Shown: one piece after another, positions 56,933 to 64,000 of the stretch
How the letters are laid out: each line of letters starts with the position of its first letter
Position numbering within the stretch: the stretch's first letter is position 1
Assembly (NCBI GenBank): GCA_012295225.1
Contig: WMKK01000007.1
Coordinates: 373,231 to 437,230, forward strand
DNA from: Ostreococcus mediterraneus
Taxonomy: Eukaryota > Chlorophyta > Mamiellophyceae > Mamiellales > Bathycoccaceae
DNA: 64,000 nucleotides
Reading direction: 5' to 3'
The notes under the pieces: model-generated
What the model was told of the DNA's origin: nothing
Databases searched by the model: none
The model's input: only the letters and a program-made list of their open reading frames with translations
Made by a program: the position numbers and the translations under genes

Positions 56933-58801
56933 CTACGCGTGAGACTCCGTCTTTTCAGAAATAATCTTAAAGACTTCTTCGGCGTACACTCGTTCGCGCT
57001 GCGTCTTCCCTTGTTGTCGGTCTGGATGAAATTTCAACAACGCCACGCGATACGCCTTGCGTAATTGCTTTGCATTCGCGTGCGCACCACCTTCGACGGA
57101 AACGCCAAAGAGCTCGAGCGTCTCAGCAAGTGACGACGTTTTAATTTTCTCAAACCATTCGACATGGAATTCGGCGCGCAACGCCTCCGCTGTCGCGCGC
57201 GCCTCGCTCGTCTTGGCGTGATCTTCTCGAAACTTTTCCACGCGGTCTTCGGTGGCCTTGAGTAAATCTGTACTCGCTTGGCGTTGTTTGTCCTCACGAC
57301 GACGAGCGCGTTCAGCTTCGAGTTCGGCGTGACGTTCGGCTTCGCATCGGAGCTTCTCTTCAGCGTCTTCGGGCGCAATCGCCAAATGAGCACTTTCTCG
57401 TTCTTGCTGATGATGATAATGATTTCGTTGTCGTCGTGACGGACGTTGTGCTTTATAGGCGTTGATGGCATCGTTCACTATCCACCGCGCGGCGTTGAGC
57501 GCGTTGAACATGTCCTGTAAAAGAATAGATTCATTCTCGTCCTCGTCGCCGTCGCCATCTTCAAGCACCGCGCCGACGGCGTTGCACAAATAATTCGCTT
57601 TTTCTGTATCATCTGCAAGCGCCACAGCGAGACGCGCGGTCTCCATGGCCACGCCGTGCGCGACGGACATGGCGACGACGACGTCGTCGTCTTCGACGGA
57701 TTCCACTAATTCCACCGCCGGTTTCGACTTTGGCGTCGGCGTCGCAAACGACGCGAACGCGAGTAAATCTTCTATGGATGAATCATACGACGGTGATTCC
57801 ATGGACTGCTGTACTAATGGAGTTTTCCCCTTGGCGCGCGTCGCGGACCATACTTTTGGTGACTTTTCCGCGAATGGGTCGTACGGCGGCGGCGTGGGCG
57901 GCGGCGGACCGCCCACGCCGCCTTTGGATCTCGTCGACCGAAGCATCCCCGCGCACGTCATCAAATCCACCCAGCACTCGTCGTCGTCGCCTGGAATGGC
58001 TAAAATAATCTTCGCCGACCGCGACGATGACGCGTGACCACCGTCATTACAATAGTACTCGCCCCGCACGAGCCGACACGGGACGTCGCACGACGAAGCG
58101 AGCGCCTTAAAGAGCACCGCTCGATGTCGCTCTTGGCCCTTGGATAAATGTCCAACGTGCAACACACACCCTCCTACGCTATTCCCTAAAATCTGTTCGC
58201 GATCGCGCGCGACTTCGGCTGCTAAAACTGGATCATCGTCGCCACGCGTCGGTCCGCCCAACCGGTCGCTCACCAATCGAGCCAAAGACGCTGCTCTCGC
58301 CCGCGTTGACGGCGCCATCGCGCACATCTCTCTCGCGAGCTCATCCAACGACGATAAAAACATATCCGTTCGCCTATCGACGACTATGGCCTCATCATCC
58401 GCGAAACGCGGCGCCTGTCGTAATAAATCCTCCAATTCTGGCAACTTTCCATCCGCGACATTCTCAAATGCCTCGCCCCACACGTCGTAAAACCCATCCG
58501 CGCTCGCATCCAAAACATCATCCACATCCAACGTTTGGCTCACCCAATACTTACTCGCTAATGCACGACCGTGTGTGCGCGCGTCGGTGCCGCGTCGGGC
58601 GCTGAATTCGAGCTGAGACGCGAGGAGCTCGCGCGCGCTCGGCTCGCGCGTCGACGCCTCGAGCGCCTCGGCGAGCTCGCGCGCGTCAAAGTCATCTATA
58701 GTCGTCTCCAGTGCTGGCTTTGCGAACGATACCGACGAGACTGCGTACATGGCAGGTACGTCGTCGTCGTCGGTGGCATCGACGGCGACGACGTTGCGCA
58801 C
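56933..58801 (-). CDS. EDR1/CTR1 N-terminal domain fused to a C-terminal J domain
   Basis: 622 residues (605 from the second ATG at 58750). Residues about 60-320 match the regulatory domain of plant Raf-like kinases EDR1/CTR1: SKYWVSQTLDVDDVLDASAD, ADGFYDVWG, LGNSVGGCVLHVGHLSKG, QERHRAVLFKALAS and CDVPCRLVRGEYYCN. No kinase domain follows. The middle has a UBA-like helix run (HGVAMETARLAVALADD) and a coiled coil (EEKLRCEAERHAELEAERAR). The C-terminus is a J domain with HPD intact (VALLKFHPDRQQG), placed as in auxilins. J domains recruit Hsp70. I infer a link between EDR1-type sensing and chaperone or clathrin work, which is a guess. Confidence 0.8.
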   Translation of the reverse strand: MRNVVAVDATDDDDVPAMYAVSSVSFAKPALETTIDDFDARELAEALEASTREPSARELLASQLEFSARRGTDARTHGRALASKYWVSQTLDVDDVLDASADGFYDVWGEAFENVADGKLPELEDLLRQAPRFADDEAIVVDRRTDMFLSSLDELAREMCAMAPSTRARAASLARLVSDRLGGPTRGDDDPVLAAEVARDREQILGNSVGGCVLHVGHLSKGQERHRAVLFKALASSCDVPCRLVRGEYYCNDGGHASSSRSAKIILAIPGDDDECWVDLMTCAGMLRSTRSKGGVGGPPPPTPPPYDPFAEKSPKVWSATRAKGKTPLVQQSMESPSYDSSIEDLLAFASFATPTPKSKPAVELVESVEDDDVVVAMSVAHGVAMETARLAVALADDTEKANYLCNAVGAVLEDGDGDEDENESILLQDMFNALNAARWIVNDAINAYKAQRPSRRQRNHYHHQQERESAHLAIAPEDAEEKLRCEAERHAELEAERARRREDKQRQASTDLLKATEDRVEKFREDHAKTSEARATAEALRAEFHVEWFEKIKTSSLAETLELFGVSVEGGAHANAKQLRKAYRVALLKFHPDRQQGKTQRERVYAEEVFKIISEKTESHA

Positions 58802-59107
58802 GTCGCGCGCCGATGTCGCGCGCTGGAGCTTGGCTGTGGCGGAACAAAAGATGTGTGGTTTCGTGAGTATTTACGCGCGCGCAATGGCGACGAAGACGAG
58901 TGCGCGCGACGAAGACGTACATTTGATGGATTTAAACATGATGCGCGCGCGCGCGATGGTGACGGCACCACGCGCGCGAAAGAGTGGCGGAATGATTACT
59001 GGAATGGTTGGACAGGTGGCGCGTTTGAACACGGTGCGCGCGTGATGATGGGCGTTACAGCGACCGCGTGCGCAATTCTAATGTGCATTCTACGTGTATG
59101 CGGCTAT
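58802..59107. other. 306-base gap between the EDR1/J gene and YIPF6
   Basis: No confident gene. A + strand open frame (58571-59230) crosses it with a hydrophobic segment (TATACAILMCILRVCGYL), but it starts inside the antisense EDR1/J gene and ends inside antisense YIPF6, so it is probably chance. Confidence 0.4.
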
Positions 59108-59854
59108 TTAAAACGTCGATGGTGGCGGCGGTGGCGTCAGCAGCGGCGACGGCGGCGGGGGAAACATGGCCGCGGGCGGAGGCGCCAGCGCTCTGGCGCT
59201 CGTCGCCCCGGTGCTCCGCGCCACGGCTAACCATCCCAAAAACACATACATTAACATCACCGGGTACACCGCCAGCGTGCGCCTCGTCGCCGGCACCGCC
59301 GCACTGACAAATGGCACCGACGCTTTCGAGCTCCACGCCACCGCGAATGCGGTTAATACCACGCGATAGATTTTATTCTCGCTCAACAAACACCCGGCGC
59401 TCGCCAACACCAACGGCACGATGCAATACCCCAACAGCGCCACGGACTGGAGGAAAATAATCCTCCCACCGAGTAACAACACATTCGTCGTCAGCGCGAT
59501 GGCACCGATACCAACCGTGGCGAACACGACGGAAAACGTCGCGTCGCCGTTGGGCACGCCCGCGCTCAACGTCCCGCTCAACGCGAGCACGAAAATCAAC
59601 GGTCCCCACAAGTCCCATTCGCGCAACCGCGAAGCGCCATTCGCGCCCCAGTTCATCGGCAACAACACCGCCACGCAGTTCCGTCGCACCACGTCCGCAT
59701 CGCGCTTAATGGTTTGCCAAATGGTTTCATCCAACGTGTGCCAGTCCAAATCAGTCGTCGTCGATGCCGCCGCGTGCACGTGCTCAATATCCGCCGACGC
59801 GGTCGCCGACGCGAACAGCGGCGTCGACGTGTCTTCGAACGTGCCGTGCGACAT
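59108..59854 (-). CDS. YIPF6: YIPF6-like Yip1-domain Golgi protein
   Basis: 248 residues from the ATG at 59854 (MSHGTFEDTSTPLF); a longer start at 59905 adds 17. Yip1-domain proteins are five-helix membrane proteins of ER-Golgi vesicles that contact Rab GTPases. The polar N-terminus with TLDETIWQTIKRDADVVRRN is the family signature, followed by DLWGPLIFVLALSGTLSAG and five hydrophobic segments ending near VYPVMLMYVFLGWL. LDETIWQTIKRD-L-V... is closest to the YIPF6/Yip4 branch. The C-terminal 30 residues are Pro-rich and probably flexible. Divergent from the msrA gene, with 96 bases between start codons. Confidence 0.88.
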   Translation of the reverse strand: MSHGTFEDTSTPLFASATASADIEHVHAAASTTTDLDWHTLDETIWQTIKRDADVVRRNCVAVLLPMNWGANGASRLREWDLWGPLIFVLALSGTLSAGVPNGDATFSVVFATVGIGAIALTTNVLLLGGRIIFLQSVALLGYCIVPLVLASAGCLLSENKIYRVVLTAFAVAWSSKASVPFVSAAVPATRRTLAVYPVMLMYVFLGWLAVARSTGATSARALAPPPAAMFPPPPSPLLTPPPPPSTF

Positions 59855-59950
59855 GCTCGCGCCCCGTCGCGTCGCTCGCGCGTCGCGGTGTGACGATGAG
59901 AACACAGATGTCTCAACTCAAGATGACCTCAGAGCGCGACGTGCTCGACG

Positions 59951-60649
59951 ATGCTCCGCGCCTCACCGCGCGCCGCGACGCGCGCCGCGCCGCCGACGCG
60001 CGCGCGACGCGTGTGCGGACGCGGACGCACCGCACCGCGCCGCGCGCAGGACGTGGCGACGATCGCGCTCGGGTGATTCTGGGAGCCCGAAGTCATGTTT
60101 TCTTCGCTCGCAGGCGTGACGTCGGTCACCGTGGGCTACATCGGCGCCGACGACGCCACGGGCCAACGGGCGACGTATTCGAGCGTGTGCGGAGGTGATG
60201 GCAACGCCGAGGCGCTCAGAGTGGAGTTTGACGACGACGTGATCACGTACGAGGCGCTGCTCGAGGCGTTTTTCAACGCGCACGACGCCGGGCGACGGTC
60301 GACGGCGCAGTATCGCAGCGCAATTTGGCCGAATACTGAAGCCCAGCGCGTGACGGCGATGCGTGTGATTGAGAAACTCGAGCGCGAACGTCGCGTGCCG
60401 GTGATGACGACGATTGAGAATCCGAATTCGACGACGTTTTGGCGCGCCGAGTGGTATCATCGAAACTACAAGGCGAAGAACAACGCGCGTTTGGCGGCGG
60501 CGGCGGCGATCTTTTGCTTGAATAATTTCGCCCCAGACGCGCCGTTTCGAGTGGAAATTTCTCAATTCCTCACGTTCGCGGTGATTGTGTCGATTATTCC
60601 CCAAGTCGTGCCACAATTCGATCGCATTTTTGACGCGCTGGACGAGTGA
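59951..60649 (+). CDS. msrA: Peptide methionine sulfoxide reductase A, selenoprotein
   Basis: 232 residues when the in-frame TGA at 60074-60076 is read as selenocysteine (U42). It reduces methionine-S-sulfoxide in proteins. The normal active site GCFW appears as G-U-F-W in DVATIALGUFWEPEVMFSSL. The frame is otherwise open from the ATG at 59951 and begins with a transit-like peptide (MLRASPRAATRAAPPTRARR), pointing to plastid or mitochondrion. Downstream family motifs are intact: VTSVTVGYIG, GNAEALRVEFDDDVITYEAL, TAQYRSAIW and FWRAEWYHRNY. A SECIS-like hairpin lies 47 bases after the stop. Read without Sec, the ORF begins at 60095 and lacks the active site. Selenoprotein MsrA is known from green algae. 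Confidence 0.9.
60074..60076 (+). other. TGA selenocysteine codon of msrA
   Basis: TGA falls exactly where the catalytic Cys codon of MsrA (G-C-F-W) should be. Flanking codons GGG and TTC TGG match the motif, and the reading frame continues for 191 more codons. Confidence 0.9.
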
Positions 60650-60695
60650 GCCAAAATTGGCTCGCGTCGCGTATTCGCGTCGCTCGCGTACGTTA

Positions 60696-60781
60696 GCGCG
60701 CGCGTCGCGCGTGACGACGCTCGGGGCAAGCGGTATGCGCACGCATACGTACCCGAGTGATCTGATTTGCGACGCGCGCGC
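60696..60781 (+). promoter_or_regulatory. SECIS element in the msrA 3' UTR
   Basis: Hairpin with all expected parts. Lower helix of 13 perfect pairs (GCGCGCGCGTCGC 60696-60708 with 60769-60781). Quartet TGAC at 60712-60715 opposite TGAT at 60763-60766. Upper stem CTCGGG/CCCGAG (60720-60725 with 60752-60757). Unpaired AA at 60728-60729, 12 bases after the quartet. Apical stem GTATGC/GCATAC (60733-60738 with 60743-60748). It directs Sec insertion at the TGA. Confidence 0.85.
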
Positions 60782-61027
60782 GCCGTGCTCGTGCATACAA
60801 TCACATCGGCATACAATCACATAGCTCACGTAGATGTGATTGTATTCACGTAGCTCTATGCGTTATGACCTGAACCCTCAACTCCATCTTTGCCTCACTT
60901 CAAGCCTCGCCTTGGACGCCCGCGTCGTCCGCGCGCACCGCACGCACGCGCGCGTTCCTCTCCGACGAGCACTCGCACGCACGCTTCGCATCGCCGTCGC
61001 GCATCGCCGTCGTCGTCGTGTGTGTTC

Positions 61028-62698
61028 ATGTCGCTCGCGTCCCGAGTCCCAGCCCTCGCGGCGCGTCGAGCGCTCATGTCGCCTCGCGCGCGCGCATCTA
61101 CGCCTAAAGCGCGCGTGCTTCGCGTGTGCGCGTCGAGCGCGTCTTCGTGTAAGCTCACCACGAGCGTGATTGCGCCGACGGTGGAGAAGGCGCTGGTGGA
61201 TATCACAGACGCCGTCGCAAAGGGCGCGGATATCGTCGAGCTCCGCGTGGACTTTTTGCAAGCGTCGACCAAGGCGGGAACGATTGCGTGCGATATCGAG
61301 ACGTTGGTGAAGGCATGCCCGGTGCCTGCGATCGTGACGTATCGTCCGACGTGGGAGGGTGGTCAGTATGATGGCGAAGAGGCGCCGAGGTTGGCGGCGT
61401 TGTGGGCGGCGTACGGCGTCGGCGCCGCGTACGTGGACTGCGAGGTGCTCGCTGCCGAACGTTTCTTCGCAGCCAAGCCGGCGAGTGTTGGAAAGACGGC
61501 GACGAGAATTATCTTGAGTTCGCACAACTATGATGAGACGGCGAGCGATGAGGAGTTGGCTGGGATTCACGCCAAGTGCGTGGCGGCGGGCGCGGACATT
61601 GTCAAGATGGCCTCCGTGTGCAACGATATTGAAGACATTAGTCGGTTAGAAAAGTTATTGCGCGACAAGGGTAAGGATATTGATACCATCGTGCTCGGGA
61701 TGAGTGAGGCTGGGCAAGTGTCTCGATTGCTTGCGGCGAAATTCGGGAGCTTTCTTACGTTTGGGGCGATTCGGAGAGGCGAGGAGAGCGCGCCGGGACA
61801 GCCTTTGCTCGAAGAATTGCGTGACATGTACCGCGTGCCCACGCAAGGGCCGTCGACCAAGGTCATGGGTGTTATCGGCAATCCTATTGGTCACAGTAAA
61901 TCACCGGCGTTGCACAATCCGTGCTTGGCGGCGGCAAACGTGGACGCGTGCTACGTGCCGCTCCTCGTCAAGGATATCAAAACCTTCTTAAAGTCCCCGT
62001 TATTTGGCTCGAGCGACTTTATTGGGTTTAGCGTGACGATTCCGCACAAGGAAGATGCTTTGGAGGTGTGCGCCGAAGTCGACCCGGTGGCCAAGCAAAT
62101 TGGTGCGGTGAACACGTTGGTGCGTCAGCCGGATGGCACGTTGAAGGGCTACAACACCGACTACGTCGCGGCGATCGAAGCCATCGAGACGGCGTATGAA
62201 AAGAAGACTGGTACGCCTGCTGCGGAAGTGTTGAAAGGCAAGACCGTCGTCGTTATCGGTGCTGGCGGCGCGGGTAAGGCTTTGGCGTTTGGCGCCAAAT
62301 TTAAAGGTGCGAATGTCGTCATTGCCAACCGTAGCGTCGAGCGCGCGCAAGCCCTGGCTGATGCGTGCGGCGGCACCGCCGTGTCGCTCGAAGATTTAGC
62401 TAGCGGAAAGGTGAGTGGTGATGTGTTAGCAAATAGCACTTCCGTCGGCATGCAACCGAATGTTGATGACACGCCCGCGCCTGCGGCGGTGCTCGGCGGC
62501 TTCTCCGTCGTCTTTGACGCGGTGTACACGCCGCTCGAGACGAGACTTTTGCGCGAAGCCAAGGCGGCTGGATGTGAAATCGCCAGTGGTCTCGATATGT
62601 TCGTCGGCCAAGCTGCGAGACAATTTGAACTCTTCACTGGGAAGGAGGCAAAGACGGAGTTGATGCGAAACGCCGTATTGTCGAGCATGAAGAAATAA
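61028..62698 (+). CDS. aroDE: 3-dehydroquinate dehydratase / shikimate dehydrogenase, bifunctional
   Basis: 556 residues. Carries out steps three and four of the shikimate pathway in the plastid. The transit peptide (MSLASRVPALAARRALMSPR) ends near residue 40. The type I dehydratase half (about 42-265) has VELRVDFLQAS, catalytic His in SSHNYDET and Schiff-base Lys in DIVKMASVCND. The dehydrogenase half (about 275-556) has GNPIGHSKSPALHN, FSVTIPHKEDAL (catalytic Lys), GAVNTLVR, the NADP-binding GAGGAGKALAFG, and ANSTSVGMQP. This plant-type fusion differs from the separate bacterial enzymes. The ATG at 61028 is preferred since upstream codons lie close to the msrA 3' end. Confidence 0.96.
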   Translation: MSLASRVPALAARRALMSPRARASTPKARVLRVCASSASSCKLTTSVIAPTVEKALVDITDAVAKGADIVELRVDFLQASTKAGTIACDIETLVKACPVPAIVTYRPTWEGGQYDGEEAPRLAALWAAYGVGAAYVDCEVLAAERFFAAKPASVGKTATRIILSSHNYDETASDEELAGIHAKCVAAGADIVKMASVCNDIEDISRLEKLLRDKGKDIDTIVLGMSEAGQVSRLLAAKFGSFLTFGAIRRGEESAPGQPLLEELRDMYRVPTQGPSTKVMGVIGNPIGHSKSPALHNPCLAAANVDACYVPLLVKDIKTFLKSPLFGSSDFIGFSVTIPHKEDALEVCAEVDPVAKQIGAVNTLVRQPDGTLKGYNTDYVAAIEAIETAYEKKTGTPAAEVLKGKTVVVIGAGGAGKALAFGAKFKGANVVIANRSVERAQALADACGGTAVSLEDLASGKVSGDVLANSTSVGMQPNVDDTPAPAAVLGGFSVVFDAVYTPLETRLLREAKAAGCEIASGLDMFVGQAARQFELFTGKEAKTELMRNAVLSSMKK

Positions 62699-62861
62699 AC
62701 AATCATTATTATTCGTCGTTGTAATAGCAGTTCGCGCACGTAGCGGCTTACAAAATGCACGTAACAGTATCGTTGGTCTTTGGTAGTATTACAAGCTGTT
62801 GATACAGTGGCTTTATATAAGTACACGCGTCGTCGCGAATCATTCAACGCGAATCATTCAA

Positions 62862-63758
62862 TCATTCGCCGACGACGCACGCCTGCGCGGGCGCGTCATC
62901 ATTCTCCAACGCGAGCGCTTCGAGCGCTTTTGCAGCCTTCCTCGCCTCTTCCGCTGCGTGTTCTTCCTCCCGCCGCTTCAGGCGCGACGCGGCTTTCGAT
63001 TGTTCTTTTTCTCGCTTCTTCGCGAGAGATTCCTGTCTCTTCGCGCTCTTCTTCCCGCGCGCCGACGAACTATTATCCCGCGGGGACGACGAATCAATCT
63101 CACTGTCCGACGACACCGTTCCTCCACCGAACGAACTCGGCGACACCGACGCCCCACCCGAGCGCGACGGACGAGACGAGGGAATATTCACCGGCGAGCT
63201 CGTCGCCGACGGCGCCCCCTTGGGCGGCTTGCCCTTTGAACACGTCGGCGAAGACGACGACCCCACGACATCCTTCCCTTTCCCCGCCACCGCGCGCTTT
63301 TGAGCGATAGGCCGCGCGTACTGTCTCCCAGAATTCACAAATCCCCCGCGACCGAACCGTCGATTGCCAATAACGAGCGTCTTTCGCGACGTCTGAAACG
63401 AGTCAAAGTCGCAATATTCCTCCTCCTCCTCCTCGCTGCTCCGCTCGTGTTGCCCATCGTCCCAATCCGCGTTCCGCCGTTCAAGCACCCACGTCGCGCG
63501 ATTCAACAAGCATAAACTTTCCTCCATCAACTCCCCCTCAATCACCTCCCCATTCAACGCGCGGTACACGAGCACGGCGTCGAACGGCGCCTTGCAACAC
63601 GGGCACTTTGTAAACCGCTCACTCGTCTTCGTAAACGTACTCCATCGCGCCACGCACGGCGCGCAAAACGAATGCAGGCACGACTTCACGAACGCCACGT
63701 CCAGCGCGTGCGGGATTTTCAGGCAAATCGCGCACACGCCGTCGTCGCCGGACGACAT
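62862..63758 (-). CDS. RING-finger protein, putative E3 ubiquitin ligase
   Basis: 298 residues. The C3HC4-type RING sits at the very N-terminus: CAICLKIPH, SCLHSFCAPC and KCPCCKAPFDAV. Just after it lies a short conserved-looking segment (VYRALNGEVIEGELMEESLC). The middle is acidic then Ser/Pro/Gly-rich and probably disordered. The C-terminal 60 residues are a Lys/Arg/Glu-rich coiled coil (KRQESLAKKREKEQSKAASR). The N-terminal RING with CAICL and a following VYR...DG-like block resembles plant RING proteins of the PHRF1/At1g-type, but I cannot assign an orthologue. Convergent with AroDE, with 163 bases between stops. Confidence 0.8.
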   Translation of the reverse strand: MSSGDDGVCAICLKIPHALDVAFVKSCLHSFCAPCVARWSTFTKTSERFTKCPCCKAPFDAVLVYRALNGEVIEGELMEESLCLLNRATWVLERRNADWDDGQHERSSEEEEEEYCDFDSFQTSRKTLVIGNRRFGRGGFVNSGRQYARPIAQKRAVAGKGKDVVGSSSSPTCSKGKPPKGAPSATSSPVNIPSSRPSRSGGASVSPSSFGGGTVSSDSEIDSSSPRDNSSSARGKKSAKRQESLAKKREKEQSKAASRLKRREEEHAAEEARKAAKALEALALENDDAPAQACVVGE

Positions 63759-64000
63759 GGTGCGTCAGCGGTGCAAAGTTATCCGTTCAAACGACCGCCC
63801 GTCGTTCGGCGCCCGCGTGCGCGACGACGACGACGCTGGTGACGACGCGCGCGCGCGGACGACGGGCGGTAACGACGGCCGTTGGCGTCGACGGTCGTCG
63901 GTCGGGTCGTGCGCGCGCCGCGGCGACAGTCGCGCTGCGCAGCGCGACGCGGTCTGACGCGGTGCCTTGTGATTTTGAGACGTCACATGTCCGCCGACGC
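63759..64000. other. Right-edge region, GC-rich, probable promoter
   Basis: About 240 bases upstream of the RING gene. A GACGTCAC motif (63980) lies just before an ATG at 63987 that stays open to the edge (14 bases), possibly the start of the next + strand gene. Too short to judge. Confidence 0.3.

Noticed and set aside
58848-58890. MCGFVSIY, reminiscent of a class II glutamine amidotransferase start
   Set aside because: The following residues show none of the conserved amidotransferase blocks. Chance match.
58571-59230. Plus-strand open frame of 219 codons with a hydrophobic segment
   Set aside because: It lies antisense to the EDR1/J gene start and YIPF6 end, has no good internal start and is dominated by Arg from GC-rich sequence. 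Kept only as a note.
1-64000. Search by eye for tRNAs, rRNA, CRISPR arrays, transposons and virus-like elements
   Set aside because: No cloverleaf with a TTCGA loop, no regular spaced repeats, no transposase, reverse transcriptase or capsid-like frames were seen.

Overview
The window is nuclear DNA of a very compact, GC-rich green picoalga, most likely a prasinophyte of the Mamiellophyceae (Ostreococcus-like). The reasons are plant-type organelle genes (TOM20 with a C-terminal anchor, an RSH1-type ppGpp enzyme, fused AroDE, many N-terminal transit peptides), short intergenic gaps, few and short introns, and a selenoprotein MsrA. About 40 protein genes fit in 64 kb, roughly one per 1.6 kb, on both strands. 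I saw no tRNA, rRNA, CRISPR array, transposon or virus-like element.

Layout. 1-8.8 kb: a partial plastid-type gene, a small membrane protein, a coiled-coil ORF overlapping the tRNA-splicing endonuclease gene SEN2, aspartyl aminopeptidase, RSH1 and a peroxisomal acyl-CoA oxidase-like enzyme. 8.8-15.5 kb: cyclophilin-RRM protein, TOM20, RNase HII, a DMAC1-like protein and a MORC ATPase with a bromodomain. 15.9-29.2 kb: CotH-family protein, plastid membrane protein, RecX, trehalose-phosphate synthase/phosphatase, a large radical SAM protein, MGST3, CDIN1 nuclease and a MIF-like protein. 29.3-42.7 kb: Sec24, ribosomal protein uL13, uroporphyrinogen decarboxylase, a GH5 glucanase with a repeat tail (holding a 150-N gap), a phage-like coiled-coil protein, an RFC subunit, a Nudix hydrolase and a degenerate ferredoxin. 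42.8-64 kb: PIAS/SIZ SUMO ligase, plastid KEA antiporter, RNF10-like ligase, LIM protein, CK2 alpha, TRAPPC13, PGP synthase, an EDR1/J-domain protein, YIPF6, selenoprotein MsrA, AroDE and a RING protein.

The genes are mostly unrelated housekeeping functions rather than one pathway. Recurring themes are plastid or mitochondrial metabolism (RSH1, UROD, AroDE, KEA, PGP synthase, MsrA), secretory traffic (Sec24, TRAPPC13, YIPF6), and ubiquitin/SUMO signalling (SIZ, RNF10, RING). Ten introns in seven genes could be rebuilt from the sequence. All ten carry the same ACTGAC branch-site string 18-42 bases before the acceptor. Using it extended or corrected the MORC, MGST3, uL13, UROD, C1-FDX-like and TPS models.

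The most striking single item is the msrA locus at 59951-60781. It has an in-frame TGA at the catalytic position (G-U-F-W) and a well-formed SECIS-like hairpin just after the stop codon, so it encodes a selenoprotein that a standard ORF search truncates.
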